Shown here piece after piece: positions 47,103 to 55,942 of a stretch of DNA of 64,000 bases; within the stretch, counting starts at the first letter, position 1; each line of letters starts with the position of its first letter. This DNA comes from Microbacterium sp. SS28. Its GTDB lineage: Bacteria; Actinomycetota; Actinomycetes; Actinomycetales; Microbacteriaceae. The notes under the pieces were generated by a model. That model searched no databases. It was not told the DNA's origin and saw nothing but the letters and a program-made list of their open reading frames with translations. The stretch is taken from assembly GCF_022761035.1 (NCBI RefSeq), contig NZ_JAKWJP010000001.1:62001-126000 (forward strand), in the 5' to 3' direction. The position numbers were made by a program, and so were the translations under genes.

Positions 47103-49142
47103 TCAGTGCGGGTCGGCGACCACCCCCCGCGTGCCGCGCTCCGACGAGCGGATGACGGCGAACCCTCCCGCCGCCACCTCGACCTCCGCGGCGACCGACG
47201 TTGCGGTGATGAGCTCGGTCCCCGACGCCGGGATCCGCACGATCTCGTCGGTGTGGTTGACGATGACAGCGAACTCGGCATCCTCCGAGCGGCGCATCAC
47301 GACCTCGACGCCTTCGGGCAGGCCGGACGGGGCGACACCCGCGTCGCGGTAGACCGCGGCGGCGACGGTCCCGAGGCCCGCGGCATCCAATCGTGTGCTC
47401 ACGTACCAGCCGTGGCCCTCGCCGTGCCTCTTGCGCGTGATGGCGGCCTTGCCGGCTCCGGGGCCGTCGAGATAGGTGGCGACGACCTCGGCGTCCTCGA
47501 CGACGAGGTCCTCGGCCCAGACATCGGCGATCAGGGTGTCGCTCTCGCGCCACCGGACCCCGCACGTCGCGCCTTCGCGGAGCGGCAGGAATTCTTCGAC
47601 CCGGATGCCGAGGGCGGGCGTGAGCGGAGCGACGAAGCCGCCCTCGTGCACGGCGTCCCGCTCGTCGACGATCGCCGAGAAGAACGAGACGAGCAGTGTC
47701 CCGCCCTGCGCGACGTACGCGTTGAGGTTGTCGGCGTCGGCCGTGCTCAGCATGTACTGCGCGGGGGCGACGACGAGCTTGTAGGCGGAGAGGTCCTGGC
47801 CCGGCAGCGCGAAGTCGACGGTGATGCCGTCGCGCCAGAGCCGCTCGTAGAACGCGCGGACCCGCTCGGCGTGGGTGACGTCCTCGGACGGGCGCCACTC
47901 GAGGTCCTGCGCCCAGAACGACTCGAAGTCCCACAGGATCGCGACGTCGGCGACGACGCGCGAGCCGACCAGCTCGTCGAGGCGTCCGAGCGACGAGCCG
48001 AGCTCGACGACCTCGCGCCAGAGCCGGGAGCCCGTGCCGGCGTGCGGGATCATCGCGGAATGGAACTTCTCCGCCCCGAAGCGGGAGGCCCGCCACTGGA
48101 AGAAGAGGATCGCGTCGGCACCGCGCGCGACGTGGCTCAGCGAGTTGCGCGCCATCTCGCCGGGGCGCTTGGCGATGTTGCGCGGCTGCCAGTTGACGGC
48201 CGACGTCGAGTGCTCCATCAGGATCCACGGCTTGCCGCCGCCGACGGACCGGGAGAGGTCGGCCGCGATCGCGAGGCCGATCTCGCCCTCGGGATCGGCC
48301 GCCCACAGGTAGTGGTCGTCCGAGACGATGTCGACTTCGCGAGCCCACGCCCACATGTCGGTCGTCCAGCTCTGGTTGGCCATGAAGTTCGTCGTGATGG
48401 GCTGGGCCGCGTGCGCGCGGATCGCGTCGCGCTCCGCGACGAAGCACGCGCGCAGCTGGTGGTCGGTGAACCGCGCGAAGTCGAGGCGCTGCGACGGGTT
48501 GACGACCGACGGGGCCGCGGCAGGAGCGCCGACGTGGTCCCACTCGCCGTAGTGCTGGCCCCAGAAGGTCGTGCCCCACGCGCTGTTGAGAGCGTCGAGC
48601 GAGCCGTACTTCTCCTGGAGCCACAGCCGGAAGGCGCGGACGGACTGGTCGGAGTAGTCCTCCCCGACGGGCACGCCGTACTCGTTGTGCACGTGCCACA
48701 GGACGACGGCGGGGTGCTCGCCGTAGCGCTCCGCGAGCGCGGATGCGATGCGCACGATCGCCTCGCGGTACGCGGGCGACGAGTGCGACGCCATGCCGCG
48801 CGCGCCGAATCCCATGACGACGCCGTCGCGCGTCTGCACGCGGGCGTCGGGGTGGTTCGCGAAGAACCAGGCGGGAGGGGATGCCGTGGGCGTGCCCAGA
48901 TCGACGGCGATGCCGTTCTCGTGCAGGAGGTCAATCAGCTCGTCGAGCCACGCGAAGTCGAAGACTCCCTCGCTCGTCTCGAGCAGCGCCCACGAGAAGA
49001 TGCCGACGCTCACGAGGTTGACGCCGGCCTCGCGCATGAGGGCGACGTCCTCGAGCCAGACATCGCGAGGCCACTGCTCCGGCGTGTAGTCGCCGCCGTA
49101 CGCGATCCCTGAGATCGCGGGCCAGGCGGGTGTCGAAGTCAT
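47103..49142 (-). CDS. ganA: Beta-galactosidase, GH42
   Basis: A 679-residue intracellular GH42 enzyme, hydrolysing galactose from imported galacto-oligosaccharides. No signal peptide. The N-terminal GIAYGGDYTPEQWP, acid/base Glu154 in LWHVHNEYG and nucleophile Glu310 in WILMEHSTSAVNWQPRN are intact. A trimerisation domain and a short C-terminal beta domain follow. I prefer ATG 49142 because GGAG lies 5-6 nt upstream. The in-frame GTG at 49202 would start inside the LacI operator. First gene after the divergent regulator. Confidence 0.95.
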   Translation of the reverse strand: MTSTPAWPAISGIAYGGDYTPEQWPRDVWLEDVALMREAGVNLVSVGIFSWALLETSEGVFDFAWLDELIDLLHENGIAVDLGTPTASPPAWFFANHPDARVQTRDGVVMGFGARGMASHSSPAYREAIVRIASALAERYGEHPAVVLWHVHNEYGVPVGEDYSDQSVRAFRLWLQEKYGSLDALNSAWGTTFWGQHYGEWDHVGAPAAAPSVVNPSQRLDFARFTDHQLRACFVAERDAIRAHAAQPITTNFMANQSWTTDMWAWAREVDIVSDDHYLWAADPEGEIGLAIAADLSRSVGGGKPWILMEHSTSAVNWQPRNIAKRPGEMARNSLSHVARGADAILFFQWRASRFGAEKFHSAMIPHAGTGSRLWREVVELGSSLGRLDELVGSRVVADVAILWDFESFWAQDLEWRPSEDVTHAERVRAFYERLWRDGITVDFALPGQDLSAYKLVVAPAQYMLSTADADNLNAYVAQGGTLLVSFFSAIVDERDAVHEGGFVAPLTPALGIRVEEFLPLREGATCGVRWRESDTLIADVWAEDLVVEDAEVVATYLDGPGAGKAAITRKRHGEGHGWYVSTRLDAAGLGTVAAAVYRDAGVAPSGLPEGVEVVMRRSEDAEFAVIVNHTDEIVRIPASGTELITATSVAAEVEVAAGGFAVIRSSERGTRGVVADPH

Positions 49143-49187
49143 GGACGCTCCAGCGGGTCGTGGTGGTGCGGTCTCAGCGATGTGAAC

Positions 49188-49205
49188 ACTGTGACCGGTC
49201 ACAGT
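49188..49205. promoter_or_regulatory. LacI-type operator 1
   Basis: The perfect 18-bp palindrome ACTGTGACCGGTCACAGT has the central CG typical of LacI-family operators. It lies 46-63 nt upstream of the GH42 ATG, just downstream of a possible promoter (TTGAGC 49240-49245, CATCAT 49216-49221). An identical copy is at 49257-49274. Confidence 0.85.
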
Positions 49206-49256
49206 TCTACGCCCGATGATGCATCGACGCCAGCATCGTGCTCAATCCGTTACCAA

Positions 49257-49274
49257 ACTGTGACCGGTCACAGT
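49257..49274. promoter_or_regulatory. LacI-type operator 2
   Basis: An identical 18-bp palindrome, 69 bp centre to centre from operator 1. It is upstream of the regulator -10 (49313-49318) and of the GH42 promoter, so it could mediate looping or autoregulation. Confidence 0.85.
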
Positions 49275-49312
49275 CTTCGGCGCAGTTCCTCTCGGATGCG
49301 GCGGATCCGCGG

Positions 49313-49318
49313 TAGAGT
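49313..49318 (+). promoter_or_regulatory. -10 element TAGAGT for the LacI regulator
   Basis: TAGAGT lies 8 nt before GTG 49327 with no clear Shine-Dalgarno, suggesting a very short leader or none. Confidence 0.4.
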
Positions 49319-49326
49319 CGCCCTTC

Positions 49327-50340
49327 GTGGAGCACCCGAAGCCCAAGCGCAAGCCCACGATCCGCGACATCGCGGCCGCGGCAGGCGTTTCGCACGGCAC
49401 GGTCTCACGCGTGCTCAACGGGGGCCACTGGGTCTCGCCCGAGGCCCATGCCGCCGTCGATGCGGCGATCCGCTCGACGGGCTACACCGCGAACCACGCG
49501 GCGCGCAGCCTCGCGACGGGCAAGGCGGGTTCGCTCGCCTTCCTGCTGACCGAGCCGCAGCATCTGCTCTTCTCCGATCCGACCTTCGCGCTCCTCCTCC
49601 GCGGCGCGGCCGAGGCGCTCGCCCAGCGCTCCATGACGCTCGTCCTGCTCGTCGCCGGCAGCCCCGCCGAGCGCGCGAGCGTGACGCAGTACGTGAGCGC
49701 GGGGCACGTCGACGGCGTCCTGCTCATCTCGACCCACGAGTCCGACCCCCTCCTCGACTCGCTCATCGCGGCCGGCGTCCCCACCGTCTGCTGCGGGCTC
49801 CCGCTCGGCCACCAGGCTGACGTCTCGACGGTGTCGGTCGACGAGGTCGGGTCTGCGCGTGCCATGACCCGGCACCTGCTCGACCGGGGTCACTCACGCA
49901 TCGCGATGATCGCGGGGCCGCACGACACCCCCGGCGGCAAGTACCGGCTCGTGGGATTCCGTGAGGAGCTCGGCGAACGCTTCGACCCCGACCTCGTCGA
50001 AGAGGGCGACTACACTCTCGAATCCGGCATCGCGGCCATGAACCGGCTGCTCGAGAAGGGCGCGCCGCCCGACGCCGTCTTCGCGGGATCCGACCTCATG
50101 GCGGCGGGCGCCGTGACCGCCCTGCGCCGCGCGGGCCTGCGCGTGCCCGACGACGTCGCCGTCGCGGGATTCGACGACTCGGGCCTCGCCGCGACGCACG
50201 AGCCTCCGCTCACGACGATGCGCCAGCCGTGGGAGCAGATCAGCGAGCGGATGGTCGCGCTGCTGCTCGAGGTCATCGACGGCGCCCCGCACGAGGCGGT
50301 GACGCTCTCGACGACGCTCGTCGTCCGCGAGAGCGCCTGA
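49327..50340 (+). CDS. ganR: LacI-family transcriptional regulator of the galactan locus
   Basis: A 337-residue LacI/GalR regulator. The N-terminal HTH and hinge helix are TIRDIAAAAGVSHGTVSRVL and ARSLATGKAGSLAFLL. The C-terminal sugar-binding domain carries DAVFAGSDLMAAGAV and VPDDVAVAGFDDS. It is divergent from the GH42 gene across a 184-bp region with two identical perfect operators. It presumably represses the galactan operon until galactose or galacto-oligosaccharides bind. The name follows position, not experiment. Confidence 0.93.
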   Translation: MEHPKPKRKPTIRDIAAAAGVSHGTVSRVLNGGHWVSPEAHAAVDAAIRSTGYTANHAARSLATGKAGSLAFLLTEPQHLLFSDPTFALLLRGAAEALAQRSMTLVLLVAGSPAERASVTQYVSAGHVDGVLLISTHESDPLLDSLIAAGVPTVCCGLPLGHQADVSTVSVDEVGSARAMTRHLLDRGHSRIAMIAGPHDTPGGKYRLVGFREELGERFDPDLVEEGDYTLESGIAAMNRLLEKGAPPDAVFAGSDLMAAGAVTALRRAGLRVPDDVAVAGFDDSGLAATHEPPLTTMRQPWEQISERMVALLLEVIDGAPHEAVTLSTTLVVRESA

Positions 50341-50366
50341 GGTCGAGCGCCCGCACCGGCGCCCTC

Positions 50367-50372
50367 GATAAT
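50367..50372 (+). promoter_or_regulatory. -10 element GATAAT, probable leaderless start for the MarR gene
   Basis: GATAAT lies 6 nt before ATG 50379. The GGAGGG between them is too close to the ATG for a normal ribosome-binding site. Confidence 0.5.
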
Positions 50373-50378
50373 GGAGGG

Positions 50379-50888
50379 ATGGCTCAAGAGGCGGACGAGG
50401 TCGACCGGATCGTCGAGGCGTGGATCGCACAGCGTCCCGACCTCGACTTCTCGCCCCTCGAAGTGCTCTCGCGCGTCGACCGGCTCTCGCGCCATCTCGA
50501 CCGCGCGCGGCGCGACGCCTTCCGGCGCAGCGAGCTCGAGCCGTGGGAGTGGGATGTGCTCTCGGCGCTCCGCCGCGCGGGCGAGCCGTTCCAGCTGAGC
50601 CCCAAGCAGCTCCTGCAGCAGACCCTCGTCTCGAGCGGGACGATGACCAATCGCATCGACCGCCTCGTCGGACGCCGCCTCGTGCGACGCGAGAACGACC
50701 CCGACGACGGGCGCAGCATCCTGGTCACCCTGACGGAGGACGGCCGAGTGAGAGTGGATGCCGCGATCACCCGCCTCGTCGACGCGGAGGCCCTCCTGCT
50801 CGCGGCACTCCCCCGCGGAGACCGCGAACGGCTCGCGGCGCTCCTGCGCAAACTGAGCCTCGGATTCGACACGAACGGAACCCACTGA
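50379..50888 (+). CDS. MarR-family transcriptional regulator
   Basis: A 169-residue regulator with a MarR winged helix: LEPWEWDVLSALRRAG, LSPKQLLQQTLVSSGTMTNRIDRL (recognition helix) and the wing RRENDPDDGRSILVTLTEDG. Such proteins are dimeric repressors released by small phenolic or drug-like ligands. The stop overlaps the ABC-F start (TGATG at 50886-50890), so the two genes form one unit and the regulator probably controls it. The start appears leaderless. Confidence 0.93.
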   Translation: MAQEADEVDRIVEAWIAQRPDLDFSPLEVLSRVDRLSRHLDRARRDAFRRSELEPWEWDVLSALRRAGEPFQLSPKQLLQQTLVSSGTMTNRIDRLVGRRLVRRENDPDDGRSILVTLTEDGRVRVDAAITRLVDAEALLLAALPRGDRERLAALLRKLSLGFDTNGTH

Positions 50889-52711
50889 TGGCGCATCTGC
50901 TCGGCGCTGAGGCGCTGCGCCTCGAGTTCCCCACGAAGGTCGTCTTCGACTCCGTCTCGCTCGGCGTCGACGAGGGCGACCGCATCGGCATCGTCGGACG
51001 CAACGGCGACGGCAAGTCGAGCCTGCTCGCGATGCTCGCGGGCCGTCTCGAGCCGAATGCCGGCCGTGTCACCCTTCGCGGAGGTGTGACCGTCGGCGTG
51101 CTCGACCAGGGCGACACGCTCGATGACACCTTGACGATCCGCGAAGCCGTCGTGGGCGACACCCCCGAACACGAATGGGCGGGCGACCCCCGCGTGCGCG
51201 ACGTCATCGCGGGCCTGCTCGCCGATCTGGAGTGGGACGGCTCGGTCGCTCCCCTCTCGGGAGGTCAGCGCCGGCGCGTCGCGCTCGCGAAGCTCCTCAC
51301 CGGCGACTGGGACGTCCTCGCGCTGGACGAGCCGACGAACCACCTCGATGTCGAGGGCATCGCCTGGCTGGCCGAGCACCTCAAGCGCCGCTGGTCGCGC
51401 AACTCGGGGGCGCTGCTGGTCGTGACCCACGACCGGTGGTTCCTGGACGAGGTGTGCACGGCGACCTGGGAGGTGCACGACGGACTCGTCGAACCCTTCG
51501 AGGGCGGCTACGCGGCGTACATCCTGCAGCGGGTCGAGCGCGACCGGCAGTCCGCCGTCATCGAGTCGCGCCGCCTGAACCTCGCACGCAAGGAGCTCGC
51601 GTGGCTGCGCCGCGGCGCGCCGGCGCGCACCGCGAAGCCCAAATTCCGCATCGACGCGGCCAACGAGCTCATCGCCGATGTGCCCGAGATCCGCGACAAG
51701 ATCGCCCTGCAGTCCCTCGCGGTGTCGCGCCTCGGCAAGGACGTCGTCGACCTGCTCGACGTGTCGGTCACCTACGACGGCGCCGAGGCGCCGGTCCTCC
51801 GCGACATCGAGTGGCGCCTCGCGCCCGGCGAGCGCACCGGCATCCTCGGGGTGAACGGCGCGGGCAAGTCGACGCTCCTCGGCCTCATCACGGGCAGCAT
51901 CCAGCCGTCATCGGGGCGGGTCAAGCGGGGCAAGACCATCCAGGTCGCGACGCTCACGCAGCGCATCGACAACCTCGAGGCGCACCTCGACGATCCGGTG
52001 CGCGTCGTCGTCGCGGGGCTGCGCACGAGCTACGTGTTCGGGTCGGGCTCGAAGGCGCAGGAGCTCACCCCCGGCCAGCTCCTCGAACGACTCGGCTTCC
52101 AGAGCGCGCAGCTCTCGACGCCCGTCAAGAACCTGTCCGGCGGTCAGCAGCGCCGCCTGCAGCTGCTGCTGATCCTGCTCGAGCAGCCGAACGTGCTGAT
52201 CCTCGACGAGCCCACCAACGACCTCGACACCGACATGCTCGCTGCTCTCGAAGACCTGCTCGACTCGTGGCCCGGCACGCTCATCGTCGTCTCGCACGAC
52301 CGCTATTTCATCGAGCGCGTCACCGACCAGCAGTACGCCCTCTTCGACGGGCACCTGCGTCACCTCCCGGGCGGTCTCGAAGAGTACCTGCGCGTGCGCA
52401 CGGCTCAGCAGGCGAAGACGGATGCAGCTCCCCCGCGGTCCGCCGGCGCGCAGCCGGCGACGGCGAAGGCCGCGGCATCCCCCGCGCTCGTCGGCGCCGA
52501 GCGCCGCACGGCCGAGAAGGAGCTGTCCTCGATCGACCGGCGCCTCGAGAAGCTCACGACGGCCATCGCGGCACTCGATGTGGCGTTCGTGGGCGCGCAC
52601 GACGACTATGCGCGAGTCTCGACCCTGCAGAGCGAGCGCGCGACGCTCGCGGACGAGCAGTCGACGCTCGAGGAGCGCTGGCTCGAACTGAGCGAAGCGC
52701 TCGAGCGATAG
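50888..52711 (+). CDS. ABC-F family ribosome-associated ATPase
   Basis: A 607-residue soluble ABC-F protein with two ATPase domains and no membrane segments. Domain 1 has GRNGDGKSS, LSGGQRRRVALAK and ALDEPTNHLD. Domain 2 has GVNGAGKST, LSGGQQRRLQLL and ILDEPTNDLD. A P-site tRNA-interaction linker joins them near residue 240. The C terminus is an Ala-rich linker plus a charged coiled coil (residues about 530-607), as in Uup-like members. It would act on the ribosome in translation or antibiotic protection. Coupled to the MarR gene. Confidence 0.92.
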   Translation: MAHLLGAEALRLEFPTKVVFDSVSLGVDEGDRIGIVGRNGDGKSSLLAMLAGRLEPNAGRVTLRGGVTVGVLDQGDTLDDTLTIREAVVGDTPEHEWAGDPRVRDVIAGLLADLEWDGSVAPLSGGQRRRVALAKLLTGDWDVLALDEPTNHLDVEGIAWLAEHLKRRWSRNSGALLVVTHDRWFLDEVCTATWEVHDGLVEPFEGGYAAYILQRVERDRQSAVIESRRLNLARKELAWLRRGAPARTAKPKFRIDAANELIADVPEIRDKIALQSLAVSRLGKDVVDLLDVSVTYDGAEAPVLRDIEWRLAPGERTGILGVNGAGKSTLLGLITGSIQPSSGRVKRGKTIQVATLTQRIDNLEAHLDDPVRVVVAGLRTSYVFGSGSKAQELTPGQLLERLGFQSAQLSTPVKNLSGGQQRRLQLLLILLEQPNVLILDEPTNDLDTDMLAALEDLLDSWPGTLIVVSHDRYFIERVTDQQYALFDGHLRHLPGGLEEYLRVRTAQQAKTDAAPPRSAGAQPATAKAAASPALVGAERRTAEKELSSIDRRLEKLTTAIAALDVAFVGAHDDYARVSTLQSERATLADEQSTLEERWLELSEALER

Positions 52712-52723
52712 CGAGGCGCACCC

Positions 52724-53671
52724 ATGTACGTGGTCCCCGATCAGTCCGGCCGCCGCATCGTCGTGACGGGCGCCAACAGCGGCACGGGCAAACAGGCCGC
52801 GGAGCGACTCGCGAAGGCCGGAGCATCCGTCGTCCTGGCCGTGCGGTCCCGAGAGCGGGGAGAGGCGGCTCAGGCCGAGATCCGGGCTGCGGTCCCCGAC
52901 GCCGACCTCGAGGTGCGCACCCTCGACCTCGCGGATCTGTCGAGCGTGCGCGCGTTCGCCACGGCGATCCTCACGCCGGGCGAGCCGCTCGACGTGCTCG
53001 TCAACAACGCCGGCGTCATGAACCCGCCGCGGCGGCGCGAGACGATGGACGGCTTCGAGCTCCAGCTCGGCACCAATTTCCTGGGGCCTTTCCTCCTCAC
53101 GAGCCTCCTGCTGCCGCGCATCCTCGAGTCGGCCGCGGGGCGCGTCGTGACGATGTCGAGCGCCGTCGCGATCTACGGGCGCATCCGGTTCGACGACCTC
53201 CAGTCGCGTCGGCGCTATCGCCCCGAGCTCGCCTACGCGCAGTCCAAACTCGCCGACCTGCATATGGGACTGCACCTCGCGGAGCTCGCGCGCGCGAGCA
53301 GTGCGCCGCTGCTGAGCACGCTCGCGCACCCCGGCTACACGCGGACGAACCTGCAGTCCGCGGGCGTCAACCTGGACCGGGCCCCCGGTCGCGAGAAGAC
53401 GCCCGCCGACCGGACGCTCTTCCCCTCGCAGGGCGTCGAAGAGGGCACGGAGCCGCTCCTGTTCGCGACGGCGGATCCCGCCGCGGTGCAGGGCGGCTAC
53501 TACGGCCCGCGCAACGGCCTGACGGGCCCGACTCGCCCTGCGTCGATCTACCGGAGCGCGCGCCGTGGCCCCGACACGGCGGCGTCGCTGTGGGCCGTCG
53601 CGCGCGACCTGACGGGCGCACCCGACGTGCGCCCGCTGTTCGGATCCGGCGGCGTCAGTACCAGAAGCTGA
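52724..53671 (+). CDS. Short-chain dehydrogenase/reductase (retinol-dehydrogenase-like)
   Basis: A 315-residue SDR with cofactor motif VVTGANSGTGKQAAERL (Thr replaces the usual Ile of SGIGK), NNAGVMNPP, catalytic Ser in VTMSSAVA and YAQSK as YxxxK. It belongs to the group that acts on hydrophobic alcohols and ketones; the substrate is unknown. It lies 12 nt after the ABC-F gene on the same strand, so may be cotranscribed. Its last 17 nt overlap the convergent acetyltransferase gene. Confidence 0.87.
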   Translation: MYVVPDQSGRRIVVTGANSGTGKQAAERLAKAGASVVLAVRSRERGEAAQAEIRAAVPDADLEVRTLDLADLSSVRAFATAILTPGEPLDVLVNNAGVMNPPRRRETMDGFELQLGTNFLGPFLLTSLLLPRILESAAGRVVTMSSAVAIYGRIRFDDLQSRRRYRPELAYAQSKLADLHMGLHLAELARASSAPLLSTLAHPGYTRTNLQSAGVNLDRAPGREKTPADRTLFPSQGVEEGTEPLLFATADPAAVQGGYYGPRNGLTGPTRPASIYRSARRGPDTAASLWAVARDLTGAPDVRPLFGSGGVSTRS

Positions 53672-54974
53672 GGCGGGCCGTCTCGGGCCAGAGGAACAGT
53701 CGCGCCGCGGCGAGAGCGTCCGACGCCTCGACTCGTCCGGCGGCGACGAGCGTCGTGAGCGAGACCGAGCCCAGGTACGCCGCCGAGAGCTCCGCCACCC
53801 CGAGTCGCACCAGGGGCACACCGTCGCTCGCCGCGCCCTCCCACGGCTCGACCCGAGCAGTCCCGCTCTCGTCGACGCGCAGGATCCACCGCCCCTCGGC
53901 GAAGCCGAGCGGATCGACGACCTCGAGCGCGACGGTCCCGGCTGCCGCATAGCGACGCGCCGTCAGCGCAGCCGGCACGTCGAGGATGCGCACCCACTGG
54001 TGGTCGCCGACCGACAGCTTCGCTGCGCGACGGTCGGCGATCATCCACAGCACAGGCTCGTCGATCGAGAGCTCGCCCGCCTCGAGTTCGCCGACCAGGT
54101 CGAGCTCGAGCAGGAAGCGCCACAGCGCCGCGTAGGCGTCGGGGGTCTCGGCGACGAGCCGCTCGACGCGCACCTTCGAGCGCGCGAAGTCGGCGTGGTT
54201 CTCGCGGTACGAGTACAGCGCCACGCCGCGATCGAGGCCCGACGCATCGGCGTACCGCACGGCGCGCAGCCGCTCGGGGTGCTCGGCATCGGGCCGTGTC
54301 CCCGCGAAGCGGTCCCAGTGCCCCTCGGGCATCTCGATCTCGCCCGGCATGCCGATCCGCGCGCGGTCGTGGATGCCGGGTGCGAGCTCGCGGAACCGCT
54401 CGCGCGAGATGAAGTCGACGCGCCCGTCGGGGCGCGGTCCGATCCAGTGCGCGCGAGGCACGTCGACCTGCAGGTACCCGCTCATCGCGGCCGCCGCGAA
54501 TCCGAAGCGGCCGTAGATCGTCGACTCGCTCACCGTGAGGATCGCGACGGGCACTCCGACGTCGGCGGCCCGCCTCAGCTCGCCCTCCATCATCGAGCGC
54601 AGGATGCCGCGCCGCCGGTGCGTCGGCGCGACGGTGACGGTGCTGATGGCGACCGACGGGATGCCGCGCCCACCCGGCACCGAGAGCTCGGCGACCCACG
54701 ACGCGAAGGTCGCGACCGGCCGTTCCGGCTCTGGTGCCGCGTGGTCGTACACGCCGATCCGGCGGCGCTGCCCGCCGCGCTCGAACCACGCGCCGAGCTG
54801 CACCTCGGTCAGCTCGCCGTCGAGGAAGCCGCGCGCGACGGCCTGACTCCAGGGCGCGGCATCGGCGGGGTCCTCACTCGCGACGAGCCTCAGCTCGAGA
54901 CCCGTCGCGTCGAGCGCGGCGCGCGCCGTCTCGTCGGTCGCGGCCGTGCGGTGGAGGGATGCGAGGTCGGTCAT
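53655..54974 (-). CDS. GNAT acetyltransferase, Eis family
   Basis: A 439-residue Eis-like N-acetyltransferase, hexameric in known members. The acetyl-CoA site is ISTVTVAPTHRRRGILRSMM near residue 110. A second degenerate GNAT domain and a sterol-carrier-like C-terminal domain follow. The carboxy-terminal aromatic residue (FWY end) supplies the catalytic carboxylate in this family. Mycobacterial Eis acetylates aminoglycosides and polyamines; the substrate here is unknown. ATG 54974 has GAGGAG upstream. It follows ispE by 35 nt on the same strand. Confidence 0.9.
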   Translation of the reverse strand: MTDLASLHRTAATDETARAALDATGLELRLVASEDPADAAPWSQAVARGFLDGELTEVQLGAWFERGGQRRRIGVYDHAAPEPERPVATFASWVAELSVPGGRGIPSVAISTVTVAPTHRRRGILRSMMEGELRRAADVGVPVAILTVSESTIYGRFGFAAAAMSGYLQVDVPRAHWIGPRPDGRVDFISRERFRELAPGIHDRARIGMPGEIEMPEGHWDRFAGTRPDAEHPERLRAVRYADASGLDRGVALYSYRENHADFARSKVRVERLVAETPDAYAALWRFLLELDLVGELEAGELSIDEPVLWMIADRRAAKLSVGDHQWVRILDVPAALTARRYAAAGTVALEVVDPLGFAEGRWILRVDESGTARVEPWEGAASDGVPLVRLGVAELSAAYLGSVSLTTLVAAGRVEASDALAAARLFLWPETARLSFWY

Positions 54975-55009
54975 CTTCGGTCACTCCTCGGGTCGAACTG
55001 TCGTGCAGG

Positions 55010-55942
55010 TCAGAGGGTGCGCGCTCCGGGGACGGGACCGTGCACGTGCAGCGCGGTGAGGCCGGACGCGGCCAGCGTCACCTGCAGCTCGAGCGCCGGC
55101 TCGGGGCCGGCGGCGAGGAACGCGAGCGTCGGCCCCGAGCCCGACACGAGGCCCGCGAGGGCGCCGGACTGCTCGCCGAGCTCAAGCGCCGCGCGCAGGT
55201 CGCCCCGCAGCGAGAGCGCGGCGGCCTGGAGGTCGTTGCGGACGTGCTCGGCGAGCACCGACGGATCGCCCGCGCGCAGCGCCTGCAGCACGCCAGGGTC
55301 GACGGCGGGCACGCGCCGCGGCGGTGCGATGTCGGGCGCACGGTCCGCCCGGAGCCGATCCAGGTGGCGGTACACGTCGGGCGTCGAGAGGCCGTCGCCG
55401 TCGCTCGTGACGATGATCCAGTCGAACCGGCCCTTCGCGAGGGCGGGGCTCAGCTGATCGCCGCGACCCGTCCCGATCGCTGTCCCGCCGAGGAGCGAGA
55501 ACGGCACGTCGGCGCCGAGCCTCGTCGCGATCCGGTGCAGCTCGGCTGTCCCGAGCTCGGTGCCCCACAGCGCGTCGCACGCGACCAGTGCGGCAGCGGC
55601 ATCCGCAGATCCTCCGCCCATCCCGCCCGCGACGGGCACGTGCTTGACGATCTCGAGGTGCACGCCGCCCTTGTAGCCCGCGCGCTGCGCGACGAGGCGG
55701 GCTGCGCGCAGGGCGAGGTTGCGGTCGTCGGCGGGGACGCCCGAGACGTCGACCGTGCCCGAGATCGAGATCGAGAAGTCGTCCGCGGACTCGGCCCACA
55801 CGTCCTCGTAGAGCGACACCGCCTGATACGCGGAGGCGACGTCGTGGTAGCCGTCCTCCTGCACGTCGCCGACCTCGAAGAAGAGGTTGATCTTCCCCGG
55901 GGCCCGGACGTGGACGCGATCGGCGACGGCGGCCCGCGTCAC
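55010..55942 (-). CDS. ispE: 4-diphosphocytidyl-2-C-methyl-D-erythritol kinase
   Basis: A 310-residue GHMP kinase of the MEP isoprenoid pathway. It opens [25 protein letters not shown]. The ATP-binding glycine motif is [17 protein letters not shown] near residue 100, and [10 protein letters not shown] is near the C terminus. The GTG start overlaps the aldo/keto reductase stop (GTGA, 55939-55942). In most actinobacteria it follows rsmA directly. Here about 3.8 kb with three genes separates them, so ispE now relies on the reductase promoter or an internal one. Confidence 0.96.
   Translation of the reverse strand: MTRAAVADRVHVRAPGKINLFFEVGDVQEDGYHDVASAYQAVSLYEDVWAESADDFSISISGTVDVSGVPADDRNLALRAARLVAQRAGYKGGVHLEIVKHVPVAGGMGGGSADAAAALVACDALWGTELGTAELHRIATRLGADVPFSLLGGTAIGTGRGDQLSPALAKGRFDWIIVTSDGDGLSTPDVYRHLDRLRADRAPDIAPPRRVPAVDPGVLQALRAGDPSVLAEHVRNDLQAAALSLRGDLRAALELGEQSGALAGLVSGSGPTLAFLAAGPEPALELQVTLAASGLTALHVHGPVPGARTL

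Noticed and set aside
49202..49202. GTG start for the GH42 beta-galactosidase
   Set aside because: It would begin inside the LacI operator and upstream of the Shine-Dalgarno of ATG 49142.
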